Notes: generated by a model not told the origin, from the sequence alone. 64,000 bases of DNA from Cryptomeria japonica (GCF_030272615.1 NC_081410.1:505902442-505966441); one strand, 5' to 3'; positions 47,622-62,459 are shown, numbered from the stretch's first letter. Numbers and translations are program-made.

Positions 47622-50600
47622 TTATCCTTATAGGCTCTAGGCCATTATGCTAATATTGTAGAAATTGAGCATATATTCAACCATCTAGCACAATTATAAT
47701 TCCACATGGAGGTTGCACTGGCTATTTTGGCCAACATCTCTTTTCAAGAGATGATGATTTAGATAAAGCTTTTGAGGGCTTACAACTGCATATTCAACCA
47801 TCTTATACGCATCGGGTCACTTTGCAATCTGCGCTCCTGAAGCTGTGAACCCTTCTATTGATTATTCTTTTTGCGCAAAATTTTGATGCAAGCCAAAGTT
47901 CAAGTCTATTTCCCCATAGGGAGGGAACCTCGAATAGTCGCTAGAGATGTCTCGAGGCCAAATTTATACTTTCATATTTTTGAGGTCTGTCAACCTTCAC
48001 TTTTTATCTACAACCTTTTCGGTAGCCTAGGGACACAAATTTGGAGATAGCAAACCCCCATTGAAGGAGCCACTTGGCAACCTAGCGAGGTTTTTAGTAA
48101 GGCTCGCGACCCAACATTTCATTAACGTGTGCAAAGCTGCAATTGTTGCATGGACAATTGTGGCAAAAAGATGCACAAAGGGTTCTTGGACAAAATTTGG
48201 ACAATTGTTTTTAAATAAAGGGTTCTTGTTCTAGACAATTGTGACAAAAAGATGCCACGAGAGGATACAACGGGCTTTTGAGAGGAGATGAGGAAGAGAA
48301 GTTTTTATAAACTCCGCCAATGCACCATGTGTTCAGCGCATAGATGGATTAAAAGAAAACCAGCGGCCTTACTAGAAGGCCCCACTTGTCATCAAAGTGA
48401 AGTTTTGGTTGTGTTTTGAGCTCGAGCGAGATTATAAGATACGCCAGTTTTGAAGCAGAAAGAGGCCAAATAGCACCATGTGTCTGAGGGAATGCAAGTC
48501 CACAAGATGCAATCCCTTGTACCCAAGGTTGTTTGCAACCAAAAAGATGGACGACCCAGGTGGCATCTCCCTTTGGTGCGCATGAGGAAATAATGATATA
48601 CAAAGATGGTTCATTAAGGGCAGTTGCAATAGCCTCCATGACGGTGGATCACACATAGCAAATATGTCGAGGCTCTTTCTATTTTGATTATTTATTGCAC
48701 TTATTGTTTTATATCTGTTTAAGCCTATGGACATTGTGCTTTAAGGGTTCACAAATTTCTAAGAAAATCTCAAACATTGATATTTCTCACACCTTAATTT
48801 TTTGTGTTCATGAATTAGGCATCAGATTGTGCCTAGTTCACCTCGTGTGGTGTAATTTTTGTTTGATGAATGATTTTAAAATTCTGTGTGATTTCCAGAT
48901 ATAATGTTTTGAATCTTATTTCCAGACTTCTATGTGATTTCAGTTTGAATGGATAAGTCATTGAAACACATTTTCACGACTCTTTCAATAGCCTATGATG
49001 TTATAGTTTGAAATTATATCATGTCATGTGGCGAGTTGTGAAGCAAGGATTAAATATTAATTTGCATTATAAAAAACCTTAATAGGGGTGAAAGCCCTAT
49101 ACATAACTTCACACTTCTCGAAATCTTATGTGGACATTTCAAATTTTTCTCAATATTTAATAGCAACTTACTTGTCAAGTCCCCTACTTAAAACTTTCGT
49201 TTCAAGTCCACATGGTCAAATATGATGTCACATTAGCATGCATTTTGCGAAGGTAAACAAAATGGTCCAATAGATGTGCACTTTACTTGTGCGTTGATGT
49301 GGCATCACATGATTGTGCATTTTACTTGTGCGTTGATGTGGAATCACATGATTGGTTATTTGTAGAATTTTAGTATTTTGGGGCATTAACATGGCATTTT
49401 TAGGGAACCACTATTGATCTCATTATGTCCAAATTTTGTCCAAATACCATATAGCATGTATTGGTACCTACTCATTCGATTTTTCTCCCCTAAGTGCTTC
49501 TCACATAAAGATTTGAATATTATGTTATGTGTCCCAATGACCTTACGCATTTTGTTCTCTTTCTAACAATGAAGAGTTAGCAGTGTTCTATGCTAATGAT
49601 TTTGGAGTTGGAATATTTCTCATCGTCTCAAGGATGATTTAAAAGATTGTAAACGCTTTGGCACACTACCTTTAGATTTAGGTTTACTTTCATTGCATCC
49701 TAGAGGTTGTTCAATAAAACACACCCAATCCCCCATTTACTAAATTTCACATATGGATGTTCCCATGAGTGTAAATTGAAGGATCAACAGCCACCATAGC
49801 ACTATCAAATCATTTTCAAGCCATAGAAGGGAAATTATTTTTTAAGAGCCATAACTTGAACACATAATATCAATTTTAAACAAAGAGAAGTTCGAAGTCG
49901 ATTTTCAATTGTCATGTAGAGATCTTACAAACTATAAAACCTCTTTTTTATGTTATAAGGGTTCCAATTTCACATGTTTAGATCTCTAATCTATATATGA
50001 AGAGTTTCATCATTGTAAAATCATTAATTTTTCAAGTAATCCTTCCATAATCACCATGAACAAAGGAAACTATAAGTTTTGGCATGACATCTTTAAATAT
50101 CTCAAGTACCTTCATCACTTAGCACATTTCTATGAACTTACCCTTATTTTAAAGAATGGAACATAAAAAATAATCATTCCTAGAATTGATTGGTAATAGC
50201 GTTGATTTTGACGTTGTGTTTTATCTTCCATATTGAGGGGCCACACACGACACTCTTTGGACCAAAATTTAGGTTTTTGATGACCCACATCACTCTCAAT
50301 TCTCAAATGATCCTATTATGGATATTATTTCCCTTGATGATTGTGGTTCTTTTAATAACCCAAATTCTGATATTTCATCTTCTTTATTTTCAGCCCACTA
50401 TCCAAGGGTTCTTTTAATAACCCAAATTCTTGCATTCCAACTTTAGTAGATTCATCTCCACAAATTCATATTCAAACATCTTGTGAAAACATCATTTTAA
50501 TAATAAGCAATATAGTTGGAAGACATATATCGATATCACATCTCCATCTCTTGTTGCTTCATGTCATTCTTGCAGATATTGCGAGTTTATGATCATTTTG

Positions 50601-53182
50601 TTATAAGCAATATAGTTGGATATCATATATCGATATCACATCTCCATCTCTTGTTGCTTCATGTCATTCTTGCAGATATTGCGAGTTTATGATCGTTTTG
50701 TTATAAGCAATATAGTTGGATATCATATATCGATATCACATCTCCATCTCTTGTTGCTTCATGTCATTATTTGCAGATATTGCAAAGTTTATTTTGTCAT
50801 ATCTTACATATTTGATACACTTGAGAACATCCATCCCATCTTTGATGATAAATATTGTTACAGGATCTGTATTGGTATCTATTTTTCATATGCCAATGAA
50901 TGATTGCATCCAAAATTATGTAGTATAATTTAACAATGTGTTAAATTGTTTTAACTACAATTACTATACTAAATGCCCAATGCTAGCGCAAGGAATGTTA
51001 TTTATTACTTGCAATAGAAGAGAACGCGTGTTTTTTCAATACTTTTTCGTCTCTCCACCCCTATATATCGGATGCTATGATGGTCTGCATGCATCCTAAG
51101 ATGATTCTTTTTTTATGCAGAACCCTGCGCACATAATTCAAACCTTTTTTGCACCGACACGCAAAACTAGCTCAAGGAATGTTATTTGATTCTTATTTGA
51201 TTCTTGGGACACGAGAAAAGTCAAGTTTTATCATTACTTTGTGATCTCTCCATCTATCATTGAATGATATGATGGTGCGCATGTATCCTAAGATGATTTC
51301 TTTTTTACACAAAACCCTGCACATAATTAAAAAAATGCACCCAGACCTATGGTTAAAAACTTGAGATGGCCTACCTTGGAAAGCAAGATTTTGGGTTTTG
51401 AAAAATGAAAATACAATTGCGTGCAAGATCTAGTCCAATGGATAAAATCTGTTGTGCAGCCCAAACAAAGTCGAAAAAATTAATGGGCACCAAGTCTCGT
51501 AGATTCTAAATTGAGATAGATTGCATATAAGAGTGCAAGGTTCAAGCCAAGATTTAATGAACCACACAAATAGCAACATATACAACCACCCAAAGTGGTA
51601 CAAGATTAGCAAGGTAATAGCAACATATACAACCACCCAGAGTGGTACAAAATTAGCAAGGTGAGAGTGAGTATATGCAATATTCTCTTCTAAAAAAGAG
51701 ATATTTTCAACTCAAAAGAGAATATGCTTATTTTAAATATACACAGGAAGAAGCTTTGGATCCAATGGGCAATTAAGAATTAAAATAAACAGTTAGAGAA
51801 ACCTGCAAATGTACCTTTTTATGTGACTATGTGAAGTTTGAGAATAACCTGCAAATGTACCTTTTTATGTGACTGTGAAGTTTGAGAATAATCCATCACT
51901 ACGATCAAACAAAAATCAAGAACTTCCAAAATAAATAATTTGGCCCTAAGGGCAGTTGAGTGACAAGAAATGTCGAAATACAATCTACATTTTAGATTTC
52001 AAAACTATTAAAAAGTTTTGAAACAAACATACATAAATAGAGAACGACCTTGCAATGAACCTAAGAAAATATGTTGTTTCAAGGTTATCGTTTCAGGTAG
52101 AAAGTAGACAACTAAAAAACCAGAACACCTCGTCTTATCTAAGCTAAAGAACATTTTGCAAATTGCTGATGCATACATCACATCACAGAGTTTTGGAGTA
52201 ACACCCTATTAATGTCATAACTAATAGGCTCCATTTATGATAAATGTTCTACTATTATTGACAGGCATATGGGTGCCGAATTACTCACCAAACACTATGA
52301 AACCCAAAAAAACTAGGTATTTCCAGAATACACGATTGTTTCAAACTGTCCGATAGTAGATGCATGTACCGAGCAGAATTGCTTCACCAAACACTAAACA
52401 AATTTTGAAAAATCAACAATGGGCAACCTATTAGTTATAACGTTCCTGTTAAATATAAGTAGTTGTGGGCAGAATTAGATTTTACTTAACCAAACACTAA
52501 GCATTCAGCTAAAAAACTCTAGTACTTAACACTCTGGGTTTACATTGTCATTATTTTCGGCTAACATTAAATTCTGCAGGATTTGAGAGCATAACTCGTC
52601 CACCCACCCCTAAGTTCCTGTCCCTATAACCTACTTTGCATAATCAAAACAGTTCCTTATGAAATGTTTTAACAGTGCCAAAGATTCAAGAACCCATTTC
52701 TGATGTAACTTTACCGTCTTCCTTGCTTCTTTCATGACAAGATGCAGAGATTTTAATTAATTAGTTCCAGATAAAGTTTACTGTCTTCCTTGCTTCTTCC
52801 ATGACAAGATGCACAGATTTTAAGTAATTAAGCCAAAGGAAATTGAGAAACATGACCCAGAGGGTAACTAGATTAAATTCCTTAAATTCATTTCCACATC
52901 ATATTGATTCTCTTGAAATATTAATCTCAATGGGATCAAGCATCATGCAAACCCCTATTCTCAAGTTTAGGTAGTTAATATAAATATAGATAATGACAGA
53001 TTGAAATGCTACCGTTCAAAAATCATCCAAAAATGCAATACAAGAATCCTAAATCTCTATATAACACTATCAAATATTGTAGTATAGTCAGAAGCTACAA
53101 GAAGAGACAATGTGGCTTTAGCATAAAGTAATGCTCAATACCAGGCATTAGAATGCATTCAACATAAAGCAAAGCTCCAGAA
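47622..53182. other. Gene-poor flank with short tandem duplications
   Basis: I find no convincing gene in this 5.5 kb; longer ORFs (for example 48349-48639 on the minus strand) lack protein-like composition. It holds imperfect tandem duplications at about 48150-48260, 49277-49355 (42 bp), 50985-51340 (about 182 bp), 51540-51660 (53 bp) and 51797-51890 (about 46 bp), and the 100-bp triplication listed separately. The last few hundred bases before 53183 should be the 3' UTR of the RBP45-like gene; no clear AATAAA was seen. Confidence 0.55.
50501..50795. repeat. Three tandem copies of a 100-bp unit
   Basis: Units begin at 50501, 50601 and 50701 with AAGCAATATAGTTGGA and contain ATATCGATATCACATCTCCA. 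The period is exactly 100 bp and the copies differ at only a few positions. Confidence 0.92.
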
Positions 53183-56100
53183 CTAATTTACTTGCTGCTG
53201 ATAGTTTCCATATGCATAGGATCCATAACCATACACATTTGGGTCTTGTGGTTGTTGAGCATAACCATAGCCAGAATCATACCCTTGCCCGTATCCATAA
53301 TAAGCACCATTCCACTGATTTGGATCTGGTTGTTGAGGTTGGCCCCAACCTGCAGACTGCGAAACCAAGTATAAAGAGATGTCATACAATTTGAACTGCA
53401 TATTACAATTCATTACTTTCAGACCCTGTAAAAAGGAAGTTACCTGCTTATTAGCAGGACTCCGACCCCATGAAAGACGAATTGATTGTTGCCCAAGTAC
53501 AGTACCATGAAGCATTACCATAGCCTCCTCTGCACAGGCTCTGCAGAGACAAAATTTAAAGTTTCACAGGTGCATGACAAAATCGACCTCAGAAAAGAAG
53601 TCGCCTCCAAGACCATCCCAAAAGGAGGTAATTTACTATCAACTTTATTACTTCTGAATCCAGAAACATTAAATACTACAAAACAATCAAATTTTGAAAA
53701 AAAAAAAAATTTGCCTTAAGTTTCTTACCATAGAACATAAGAAGCAACACTACAGAAAGCTCAAAGAATAGTACCTACTACTAAACTGAACAAATCCACA
53801 ACGTTTGCCCATAGGTATTTTCACGTGTATAACTTCCCCATATTGAGCAAATAAGTGTTTCAAAGCTTCATCTGTAACAGATGGATCTAATCCACCAACA
53901 AATATCTGCAGAAGTCACAAGAGTAAGCATATAAAAAGTAATAAAGATGAATCCTACTCTGAATACAAAATGCCAATACCAGGATGAACTCACAGTTGTA
54001 TTGTTGGGATCATTATCAGAAGCTATTTGAGGGGGGGGTACTTGAGGAGCTGCAGAGAAAGCATAAAATGTCAAACATAACATAAAAAATTTAAGTATGT
54101 GAAACTAGCCAAATCTCTATAAAGCAGAAAATGTAAAACAACAAAATAAGAGAAAAAGTGATACTGATTCACAATGGTGTACTATGTCATTGTTTATCAC
54201 AATAAACACCACCTGGGAGCTGCACTCAATGAAACTTACGAGTGATTCACCATCAAGAAAACCAAGACAACCTTTCTAGAAGCACAATTACCTTTAATAA
54301 TTTAAATTCTAAATTTTTCAACAACTAATCCGTAAAGAATCATAACTAACAAAAAAATATTTGTTTGTATTTTGCTTTTTTCATTAATTAAAGCACCACA
54401 ATTTAGCAATAATACCATTGTAAGATTACTTTACAAAAAATTGGCATTTAGCATATGATGAATAGATCGGGAATCAAAAAATTATCAATTATCAACAATA
54501 TCAGGAGCAAATGCATTGACAAAAATTGCATCCGAGAAAAATATTTCAAAACTGATATGTCCAAAAAGATATTCTGGTAAAATGTCATCCAACTACCAAA
54601 TGTAAGCAATTGCATTCCCATAGAAATGCGAGTAAAACAAAGCATTCCAGATTATTATTAATTTGCAAAAAAATAACAGAACTAAATATGCATGTGATGA
54701 ACCCTTTAATTAAAATTCCAAAATACAAGGATAACACAGGTAATCTTCACTTGTAACATTGTCTACATATACCCAGTTCTGGATTAGAATAATCCCAGAA
54801 GTTTTTGCTCATTGGCTTCCTTACTAATCAGTAATCTCTCACCTACCATATAAATGATACTCTCTTCCACAAGTACAAGAGAAAATCATAATAATACATC
54901 TGACTATGGATTAATGACATATGTTAACCAGAAGGTCAACTCAGTGACTGGCATCTCGCTAGTTAGTGATGAAACGAAATAAAAAGTGTAAGAAAAAGAA
55001 TATAATATCTAATTCAGAAAGATAGAAATCATCCATAGGGGCATGCCGTCCACCACAAGATGACGAGTACAGTTCATCACTTAAAAACATAAATGGTTCA
55101 CACAAGTTCATCTATGATATCTGCTAAATCTCAAATAAACTTGCAATTTTCTTCTCAAGAAGACACGTACATTGAAGTTAAGTTCAAGTTTGAAATGTTG
55201 CTTGATTGTTGAAAGAACTCAATATAAATCTTTTAGCAACTATATTGAGAGATTGAGATACAATAAGTAACCAAGAGAAATTAAGTCAATTTCAACAGTC
55301 TGTAAATAATTCAATATAGACATTGCAAAATTAAACATCATTTAGAGAGAATCAGGTTTTTGAATCAAATTTTAAAGAAACAACACATTCCAGTACTAGA
55401 ATATAGGCATACATTTTAAGAAATAAATATATTGAACTAAACCACATACATTTTAAGAAATAAATATATTGAACTAAACCATATAGAATCAACACATATT
55501 CGAGCATTATAACATAGGCTCTACTGGAAGCTTTATCCAATAATGAATTCTATACACTTTCTACTTGAATTATTTAACAATATTTTGTCAATGTGCTCTT
55601 CCTACAACCACCTAACAATTTTCCTAGCTCCAAGATACTAAAATTTTTATTACACAAATAAATTAATTGAAAATAAAATTCATAACTCCTCGTACTAAAA
55701 TATAGGCATACATTTTAAGAAATAAATATATTGAACTAAACCTTATAGAATCAACACATATTCCAGCATTATAACATAGGCTCTACTGGAAGCTTTATCC
55801 AATAATGAATTCTATACACTTTCTACTTGAATTATTTAACAATATTTTGTCAATGTGCTCTTCCTACAACCACATAAAAAAATTCCTAGCTCCAAGATAC
55901 TAAAAGTTTTATTAGACAAATAAATTAATTGAAAATAAAATTCATAACTACTCTAAATACAGCATGTATTTGAGTTATTTAACAATATTTAATTTACAAA
56001 CTTTTTCCCCCACACCCCTCGAGGTGAGCAAATAACTGAAGCCTAGAGAACTACTAGGCTACTAGCTATAGTAGATGAATGCTTGCAAACATTGGAGTTA

Positions 56101-59100
56101 GAAAACATGTTGTATGGGCTGTGAGTATATCACAAATTCATTTAAATCAATTATGATAATGACGAACCATCTTCCCTTTAATGAATATATTTGTGAGTGA
56201 AAAGCGCAACCTTTCGGCAAGAATCATGAACAAGCTCCTAGAATCAGACTTTGCTAAGAAAAATTTGTATGCGAAGCAAGCATGTTGAATAATATGTAAG
56301 CATGTTTAAAATTAAGCAAAATAGTAATGATAGGCTGTGTTTAATTGCAATTGAATAGCATGCCCTTTCAATATGAACAAGCTTCTAGAGTCAAGACTTT
56401 GCTTTAGTACCCTCACAACAACTATGTGGACACTACCTGTGCCCTAAACAATTCATGCAAACAAAAACTGAAAAGTATATCGAACATTCAACAAATGGGA
56501 ATCGTCACAACTTGCAGAATTCTAAATTGGCATTTCAAGAAAAGAAATAAGGAGAGTAAATCTTAATGCTTGAAACAAAGGAACTACCCATATAAACAGG
56601 AAATGATGGAAAACAAATATAAAACTGGATTCTGGAAAAGGAAAACTAACGAGGCTGACGACAAACCAAATATACAAGAAAGAACGCTCGAGAGTAGCAT
56701 AAAATGCCACAAGAATTGTCAAATGAAGGACAGAATAACAGTTCATTACATAAAACAGGAAAACTGACCTAAATGAGGCCACCCACTAAAAGGGCTGCTT
56801 TTCTGTGCTGAATTTTGGTCCAGGCCCCTAACTGCACAGAGCCTCTTGGCATCCTGCTTTGAGACAACATCAGTTTTATAAGTTTTAACTTTTATGATTT
56901 CCAATGTAATTTGCCCATATTAAAAGGAAAGGAAATGAATAGGAAGGAAATGACTTTGCAGATCAACAGAAGGAACCCATGTGGTTTCTCTTCTGGTTAA
57001 AACATAAGAGTATGAGAAGCTTATAAATGCTGAACTCTGTAAATCTCAATAGTTCCAAATGTGTTTCACCGCACCTGACCAAATTTAATATATGTGCTCA
57101 AGAATACTCCAAATAAGGCAAAAAGGATTTAACATGACAAAAAAATTAATATGCACAGGACAACTGAACCTTATAGCTTCAGGTCATATGACAAATACAG
57201 AAAATAATTCATTGAACACTCAAGTGGTTTTGATAAAAGAGAGTTTATTACATTCAAGCATCTGTGATCAGATTGCACTAATTGATTAATTACCACAAAA
57301 ATAAAAAAACATACCTTTTGCTGGGTACTGCTGATGAGCAGCAGTAGTAGCCTTCTTTGTCGTAGCAGGACCTATGCGCATGGCCCTAGTTGAACAATAT
57401 ACTCCATTCATTTCTGTCATTGCTCGAATCTGTTCATTCTCATCTCCAAATCTCACAAACCCATATCCTTTTGGGCGACCTGTGAGCCTATCAGTTACAA
57501 CCTTAGCCCCTCTTACAGTTGAGTATCGGGAACGAAAAGTTTCTTGCAGCAAGTAGTCCGTGACATCAGCTGCCAGATCTCCCACGAATATGGGATAGTC
57601 AGGTCCCACATCAGGACGTTTTTCTCCGATACCAAATGATGCCCAATTTAGCCTGAAAAGTTGTTCAGTATTAGGCATCTGAATACCATTGTACGACTGC
57701 AGAACCCTCTCAGCAGCAGCATGGCTTACAAACTCCACAAAACCATAGCCTTCTGATTGTCCGGTCTGTTTGTTGCGGATAATCTTAACAGAAGCAACCT
57801 GTCATAGCCATTGCATAATAGTATTTGCACATTAAAATAGGTTTCTACCAAAAAAAAAAAAGAAAAATTAACATGTCGTGTTAGAACATGATAGCCTTTA
57901 CCAAGAGGCAAGGCTACAATTTCAATGTCTAAACATATGCCAAGTCTACTGTTTCGAATAGCTTTCTAAAAAAAAGGCATCCTCAAACTCTAAGTTGTAA
58001 CCAAAAGGAAATAAATTGAACTACAATATGGTTTTCCCTCCCAACCCTTGTGCCCAAAAGAAAATTGTTTGATTTGGGACACAGATAATGCTACATAATA
58101 GTATTTGCACATTAAAATAGGTTTCTGCCAAAAAAAAGAAAAATTAACATGTCGTGTTGGAACATGATAGCCTTTACCAAGAGGCAAGGTTACAATTTCA
58201 ATGTCTAAATATATGCCTAAGTCAGCTGTTTCGAATAGCTTTCTAAAAAAAAGGCATCCTCAAACTCTAAGTTGTAACCAAAAGGAAATAAATTGAACTA
58301 CAACATGGTTTTCCCTCCCACCCCTTGTGCCCAAAAGAAAATTGTTTGATTTGGGACACAGATAATGCTACATCACTACATCTATGCATCTTTAAACATA
58401 TATTCCTCAGTCTGGAATGAGCAGCACAGCTACTCAGAGGCAGATTTTGAACCAAAAAGAAATCTAAACAGAACAAGGCATGACCAACATAATTTAACTA
58501 AAACGTAGTTTTTACCTCTTATTCAACCAACAGGTTACAAAAAAATTATTCTTGCATCCATTTAGAATAGTAACACAGTTTAAGTTATTAAAAAAACTAA
58601 TCTAACCCAAATTTTGTATTGGATATTCTTCTAGTTTTTGGAAAACCTGCTCAAAGAGAATATTTTCTTCTTTTTATATTTCCAAGGGTGCTATGAAAAA
58701 ATTATCAGCTCCATTTCCAGCCTAATCAATTTCCAGCCCAGCGAGCACCCCTCACTCACACCAGTTGTTCCAGCCTCATAACCGTGTTCAAACCGAATTG
58801 TTGTCCAACAACTGAGTTAAACAATAACAATCAATTTTATGTTACAACTTACATAACCTGATTTTGTAAACCAGAATACTTAATTGAGGTAATATTGGTT
58901 ACCAAGATTTTGAATTCAATCATTATGTATATAAGTTCCCCAACTTACTGCTAGACAAAGCCCAGACTTAACGGCAAAAGAACAAGTACTAAAAAGAGGT
59001 CCTATCAGTTGCCTTAGGTTTATAGATACATGTACCCATATACAAGCAAGGATACAGGCAACCAAGAAATCACCGGGAATATTATTCCAAAGCTAATCAA

Positions 59101-60740
59101 AATACAAGTAATGCATATGAGTAACCATCATAGATCCCTTTCGCTCAAAACCCTTTAAACCCTGTATCATGATACAAAAAGGAAATGCACCTTTGTTATC
59201 TTTTGAAAAGGATCACTACCCAAAGTAATACTTGTAGACTCTCTATCTGGACACAAACAAAATACATTTTTTATTAAATATTTTGTAAAGGACCTATTCA
59301 CATGACAAAACTTTAAAAGTTATCCATGTCAACTTCACTAAATCCTAAATTTACGTACATATATCAAAATCAAAAAAAAATCAACTAAATTCTTACGTTA
59401 ATCTTGCGATTAATCACTGAACAAGTTTGATGTGTATCACTTTGTTTTAGGCCTAGCAAACACTTTTAACTCTATTGAATGGCAATTGGAGGTGAGTTAG
59501 ATAAAACTAGTCGCCATTGGACAAGGTTTGTGGCATATTCATTACAGGTAATGCACTAATAACATGGTCCAACTATACACCATACGGCAATAAATATAGT
59601 CGATAACCTCTGAAAGTTTTAATAAGAAATTAAATGAACAAGCCTCACAGATATCTATATTTCTGGAAGAGAAAATTAAATTTACAATAAATGAAAAAGC
59701 CTCACAAATATCTATTTCTATATTTCTGGAAGAGAAAATTTAATTTACAATATAGAACAATAAAAAAGTATCAACAAACAGCTCAAACCCAAGAAACCCT
59801 TTATCCTGATGCTAATCTATACTCAATTTGAAAAAAAGCAATTCACGAGAACGATTCAATAGTTGTGAATTGTCAAACCGAAAATGATGTTTTATATAAC
59901 CAGCTCCAGGATGTCAAAAACGCTTTTACCTCGTAATAATCAATTTAAACATTATTTTTATGTTTATGACAATTAACGACCAACTGATTAAAACATTTAA
60001 AACGTCTACATTTCTCAGGTATAGGCATAGTATTTTCAATTAGAAAGCTCAAACCCCCGACAAACACCTTCATACTTATATTAGCTCGGGATTATAATTT
60101 TCAAAAACGGAAAAACTAATAGTAGCCATTTAAAGAAAATTGACCGTTTTCAATAAATTATCAAACGATGAAAGGAAATGAAGTAAGGAAATAGATCTAT
60201 AGAACAAAAAATTAAACAGCTCAAATCAAACCCTTAGAACATAATCCCGAGTAAACAAAGTAAAGATACACTAACAATTTAAGTGCTCCGACATATAGGT
60301 CACATCAAACCCTAACAATGGAAATATATTCCAAAATTTAAGGAAACAATAAAAAAATTAAATCAAAGCTCATAAAGTCATACCTCTTGCGTGATAGCGA
60401 AGCAGCTGTGCAGATAATTTTCATCCATCCAAAACTGCAAATCTCCGACCCAGAGAGTTCTTATGTCCTCGGCAGATGTAGGCTGGTGTAGCATCTGCTG
60501 AGGTGGCTGCTGAGGTGGGTACTGCTGAGGGTACTGCTGGGTGTATTGCTGAGGCTGTGGCTGTGGCTGTACCGGGGGCTGCGGAGGCCAAACCCCTGCG
60601 GCTTGTGGCTGCGGCTGTAGCTGTGGCTGCGGCTGTAGCTGTGGCTGCATCATCATCCATTGCTGCTGCTGGGGATCGATAGCAGGACCCGCCATTGGAG
60701 GAGGAGGAGGAGGGACCATTCCTTGAGTTGGCTGCATCAT
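53183..60740 (-). CDS. RBP45: RBP45/RBP47-type RNA-binding protein, three RRMs, six coding exons
   Basis: Exons 60740-60384, 57798-57315, 54049-53994, 53905-53775, 53540-53444 and 53356-53183 all have GT..AG edges and consistent phases, giving 432 residues, normal for the family. The Gln/Pro-rich N-terminus (1-92) is followed by RRM1 (about 93-172; RNP2 LWVGDL, RNP1 EGYGFVEF), RRM2 (188-262; IFVGDL, KGYGFVRF) and RRM3 (300-370; IFVGGL, RCGFVQF). A Tyr/Gly/Gln-rich tail (376-432) follows. Known members bind poly(A)/U-rich RNA in the nucleus and join stress granules. AETF-type RRM2 residues (VTDYLLQETF, YCSTRAMRI) favour RBP45 over RBP47. Introns 1 and 2 are 2.6 and 3.3 kb; the rest are 87-234 bp. 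No stop or frameshift is seen, so this is the one plausibly active host gene. Confidence 0.95.
54050..57314 (-). other. Intron 2 of the RBP45-like gene, with tandem duplication
   Basis: The intron separates RRM2 from the exon leading to RRM3. A block of about 299 bp is duplicated (about 55393-55691 and 55692-55955), and the first copy contains an extra internal 35-bp duplication (ACATTTTAAGAAATAAATAT). No transposon coding sequence is seen in it. Confidence 0.8.
57799..60383 (-). other. Intron 1 of the RBP45-like gene, with 280-bp tandem duplication
   Basis: The intron interrupts RRM1 between ITQE and VASVK, a phase-0 position. It contains a tandem duplication of 280 bp (57813-58092 and 58093-58372), differing by scattered changes, and a shorter duplication of about 57 bp around 59640-59755. 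Confidence 0.85.
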
Positions 60741-61075
60741 TTTGTTAACCTAAAAATTAAAAATATTATCCTAAACCCTCGTTACTGAGAAAAATGATCT
60801 CCAAAACCCTTAAGAAAACGGGCTCCCAGACCCTACAAATTCATGAAAATAATCTCCAAAGCGTCGCGATACACAATAGAGACCTCCAAAACCCTAGGAG
60901 AAAAAAACTGAGCAAACTTCCTACAAACGGAAAGATCTTTAGGTCTGCTTTTATCAGTTTTTTTTCGAAGGAACTCCCGAGAAAAGGAGCTAAACTAGGT
61001 AGGGAGGAAAAATTGTGGACGAATGAATTGAGATAATAAGCTAGAAATCATGTGAAATTTTATATAATATGGATG
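60741..61075 (-). promoter_or_regulatory. 5' UTR and core promoter of the RBP45-like gene
   Basis: On the minus strand a TATA-like TATTATATAAAA lies at 61058-61069, about 320 bp upstream of the ATG. The presumed 5' UTR contains three AAACCCT-type telo-box words (read on the + strand at about 60772, 60804 and 60889) and a pyrimidine-rich tract. Telo-boxes are common in promoters of plant translation and RNA-metabolism genes. Start site not determined. Confidence 0.5.
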
Positions 61076-61349
61076 CATCTCCGCATTTCGCTGCCTACCC
61101 CAAAAATATCATGTGGAGGTCACATGGGGAGCTTGAAGGTCGGCGTTGTTTAGAGAATATTTTGAGGTGGCATGGGACCGCAGGCTTAAAGTTACTCTGG
61201 TTTTCGTGAGGAGCGAAAACGTATAGTGGGGCCACCTCCAAAGGTGTAGAGATGCCTTACTACTTGTAACCCATTAAGTGCTCTTCTTTTGGGTGTTTTA
61301 TTAATTTAATTATCAATCTTTGTATAAAATGGATAAGTCGAATAGGTAT

Positions 61350-62459
61350 TGTAGACATCTAAAAGTTGCACAATGAATTAAGTGAATTTTATTCATTTAA
61401 TTATTCTTAATTCTTCCTATTAATTAATATCTCTATTTTTCTAATCGCTCATTAATTAAATTAAGATTTAATTAATATATCATTCTTCTATCTAAGCCAT
61501 TTAATAAAATTTACATTTAATTAAATCCCCCTTCTAGCCCATTTAATTAAATGTATTAAATCTCCCCACTTGCAAAATCCTACATCTCCCACTTGCCTCC
61601 CTAAACCCCCTTCTAGATTCTTCTAATCCCTTCCAATTTAGCCTAACCCATCCCCTAAATATTGTCACATCCCTAAACAAAGGGAAGTCACTTCTCAAAC
61701 CCTCAAAGTCTTTGGAAACCATTAAAGGCTTTATGTCTTCTACAAGTTAACTTGTTGAGTTCCCCCAAATTTGGAAGGACTCTTACAAATTTGTCCCCAA
61801 AGTCTTCCAAACCATTAGTGGTTAACTCACCCTTGTGGCATGGTTAGAGACGTTTTGCCTAACTCAACTTTCATCTAACCCAGGGGTCTCATCAGGCACT
61901 CATGGCTTTACCCTTGGTTATTCCTTTAACCTTTGCACGAGAGTTTACCCCTTGGGTAAAAGCTTTATCCAATGGATGACCCTAGCCTAACCTTAACCCT
62001 TAATGATCAGGATTAAATTGGGAAAATATTGAAATCTAATTTTCAAAATTTTCTATGTTTTAGTAAATTGCAATTTTGAGGGTCTTCGGTGCATTTTTGG
62101 ACAAATGTTGGGTGCGGAAACATGAAGAGACATCTTTGATGTTTCCGAAATTTGGTTCTAGATTATTTGAATACCTTTCCAACGCATCAAACGGTTTGTA
62201 ATTCGGAGCTAGGATGAGAAAGTTATGCCTTCTCAAAGTGGACTAAATTTTATATTTAGTTTTTTTGATAATTTTGATAGTTTTAGTAGTTTAATTGTAA
62301 TAAACATTATGGTGACTCTTCGTTTCAATTCCAAGGGATTTGTGTGACCCTTGGGATACATTCGACTTGTATAAACTCCAATTTTGAATAGAATGGAGAC
62401 AGTTTTTGGCTTGCAATCTTCTTGTTGTCAATTTTTGTGTTGAAATCTACAATACCGCA
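61350..62459 (+). mobile_element. Probable solo LTR
   Basis: It begins TGTAGACATCTAAAAGTTGC, close to the complement of the LTR end at 4145-4154. If it ends at GCA (62459), GGTAT flanks both sides (61345-61349 and 62460-62464). An alternative end at AATCTACA (62451) gives better inverted ends but no target duplication. It is AT-rich and has no ORF. Confidence 0.4.

Noticed and set aside
48349-48734. Overlapping minus-strand frames of 96 and 100 codons
   Set aside because: Three overlapping frames of similar length with no domain or codon bias point to chance openness.
53192-53394. Plus-strand frames opposite the last RBP45 exon
   Set aside because: They are antisense to a well-supported exon with low-complexity Tyr/Gly/Gln codons.
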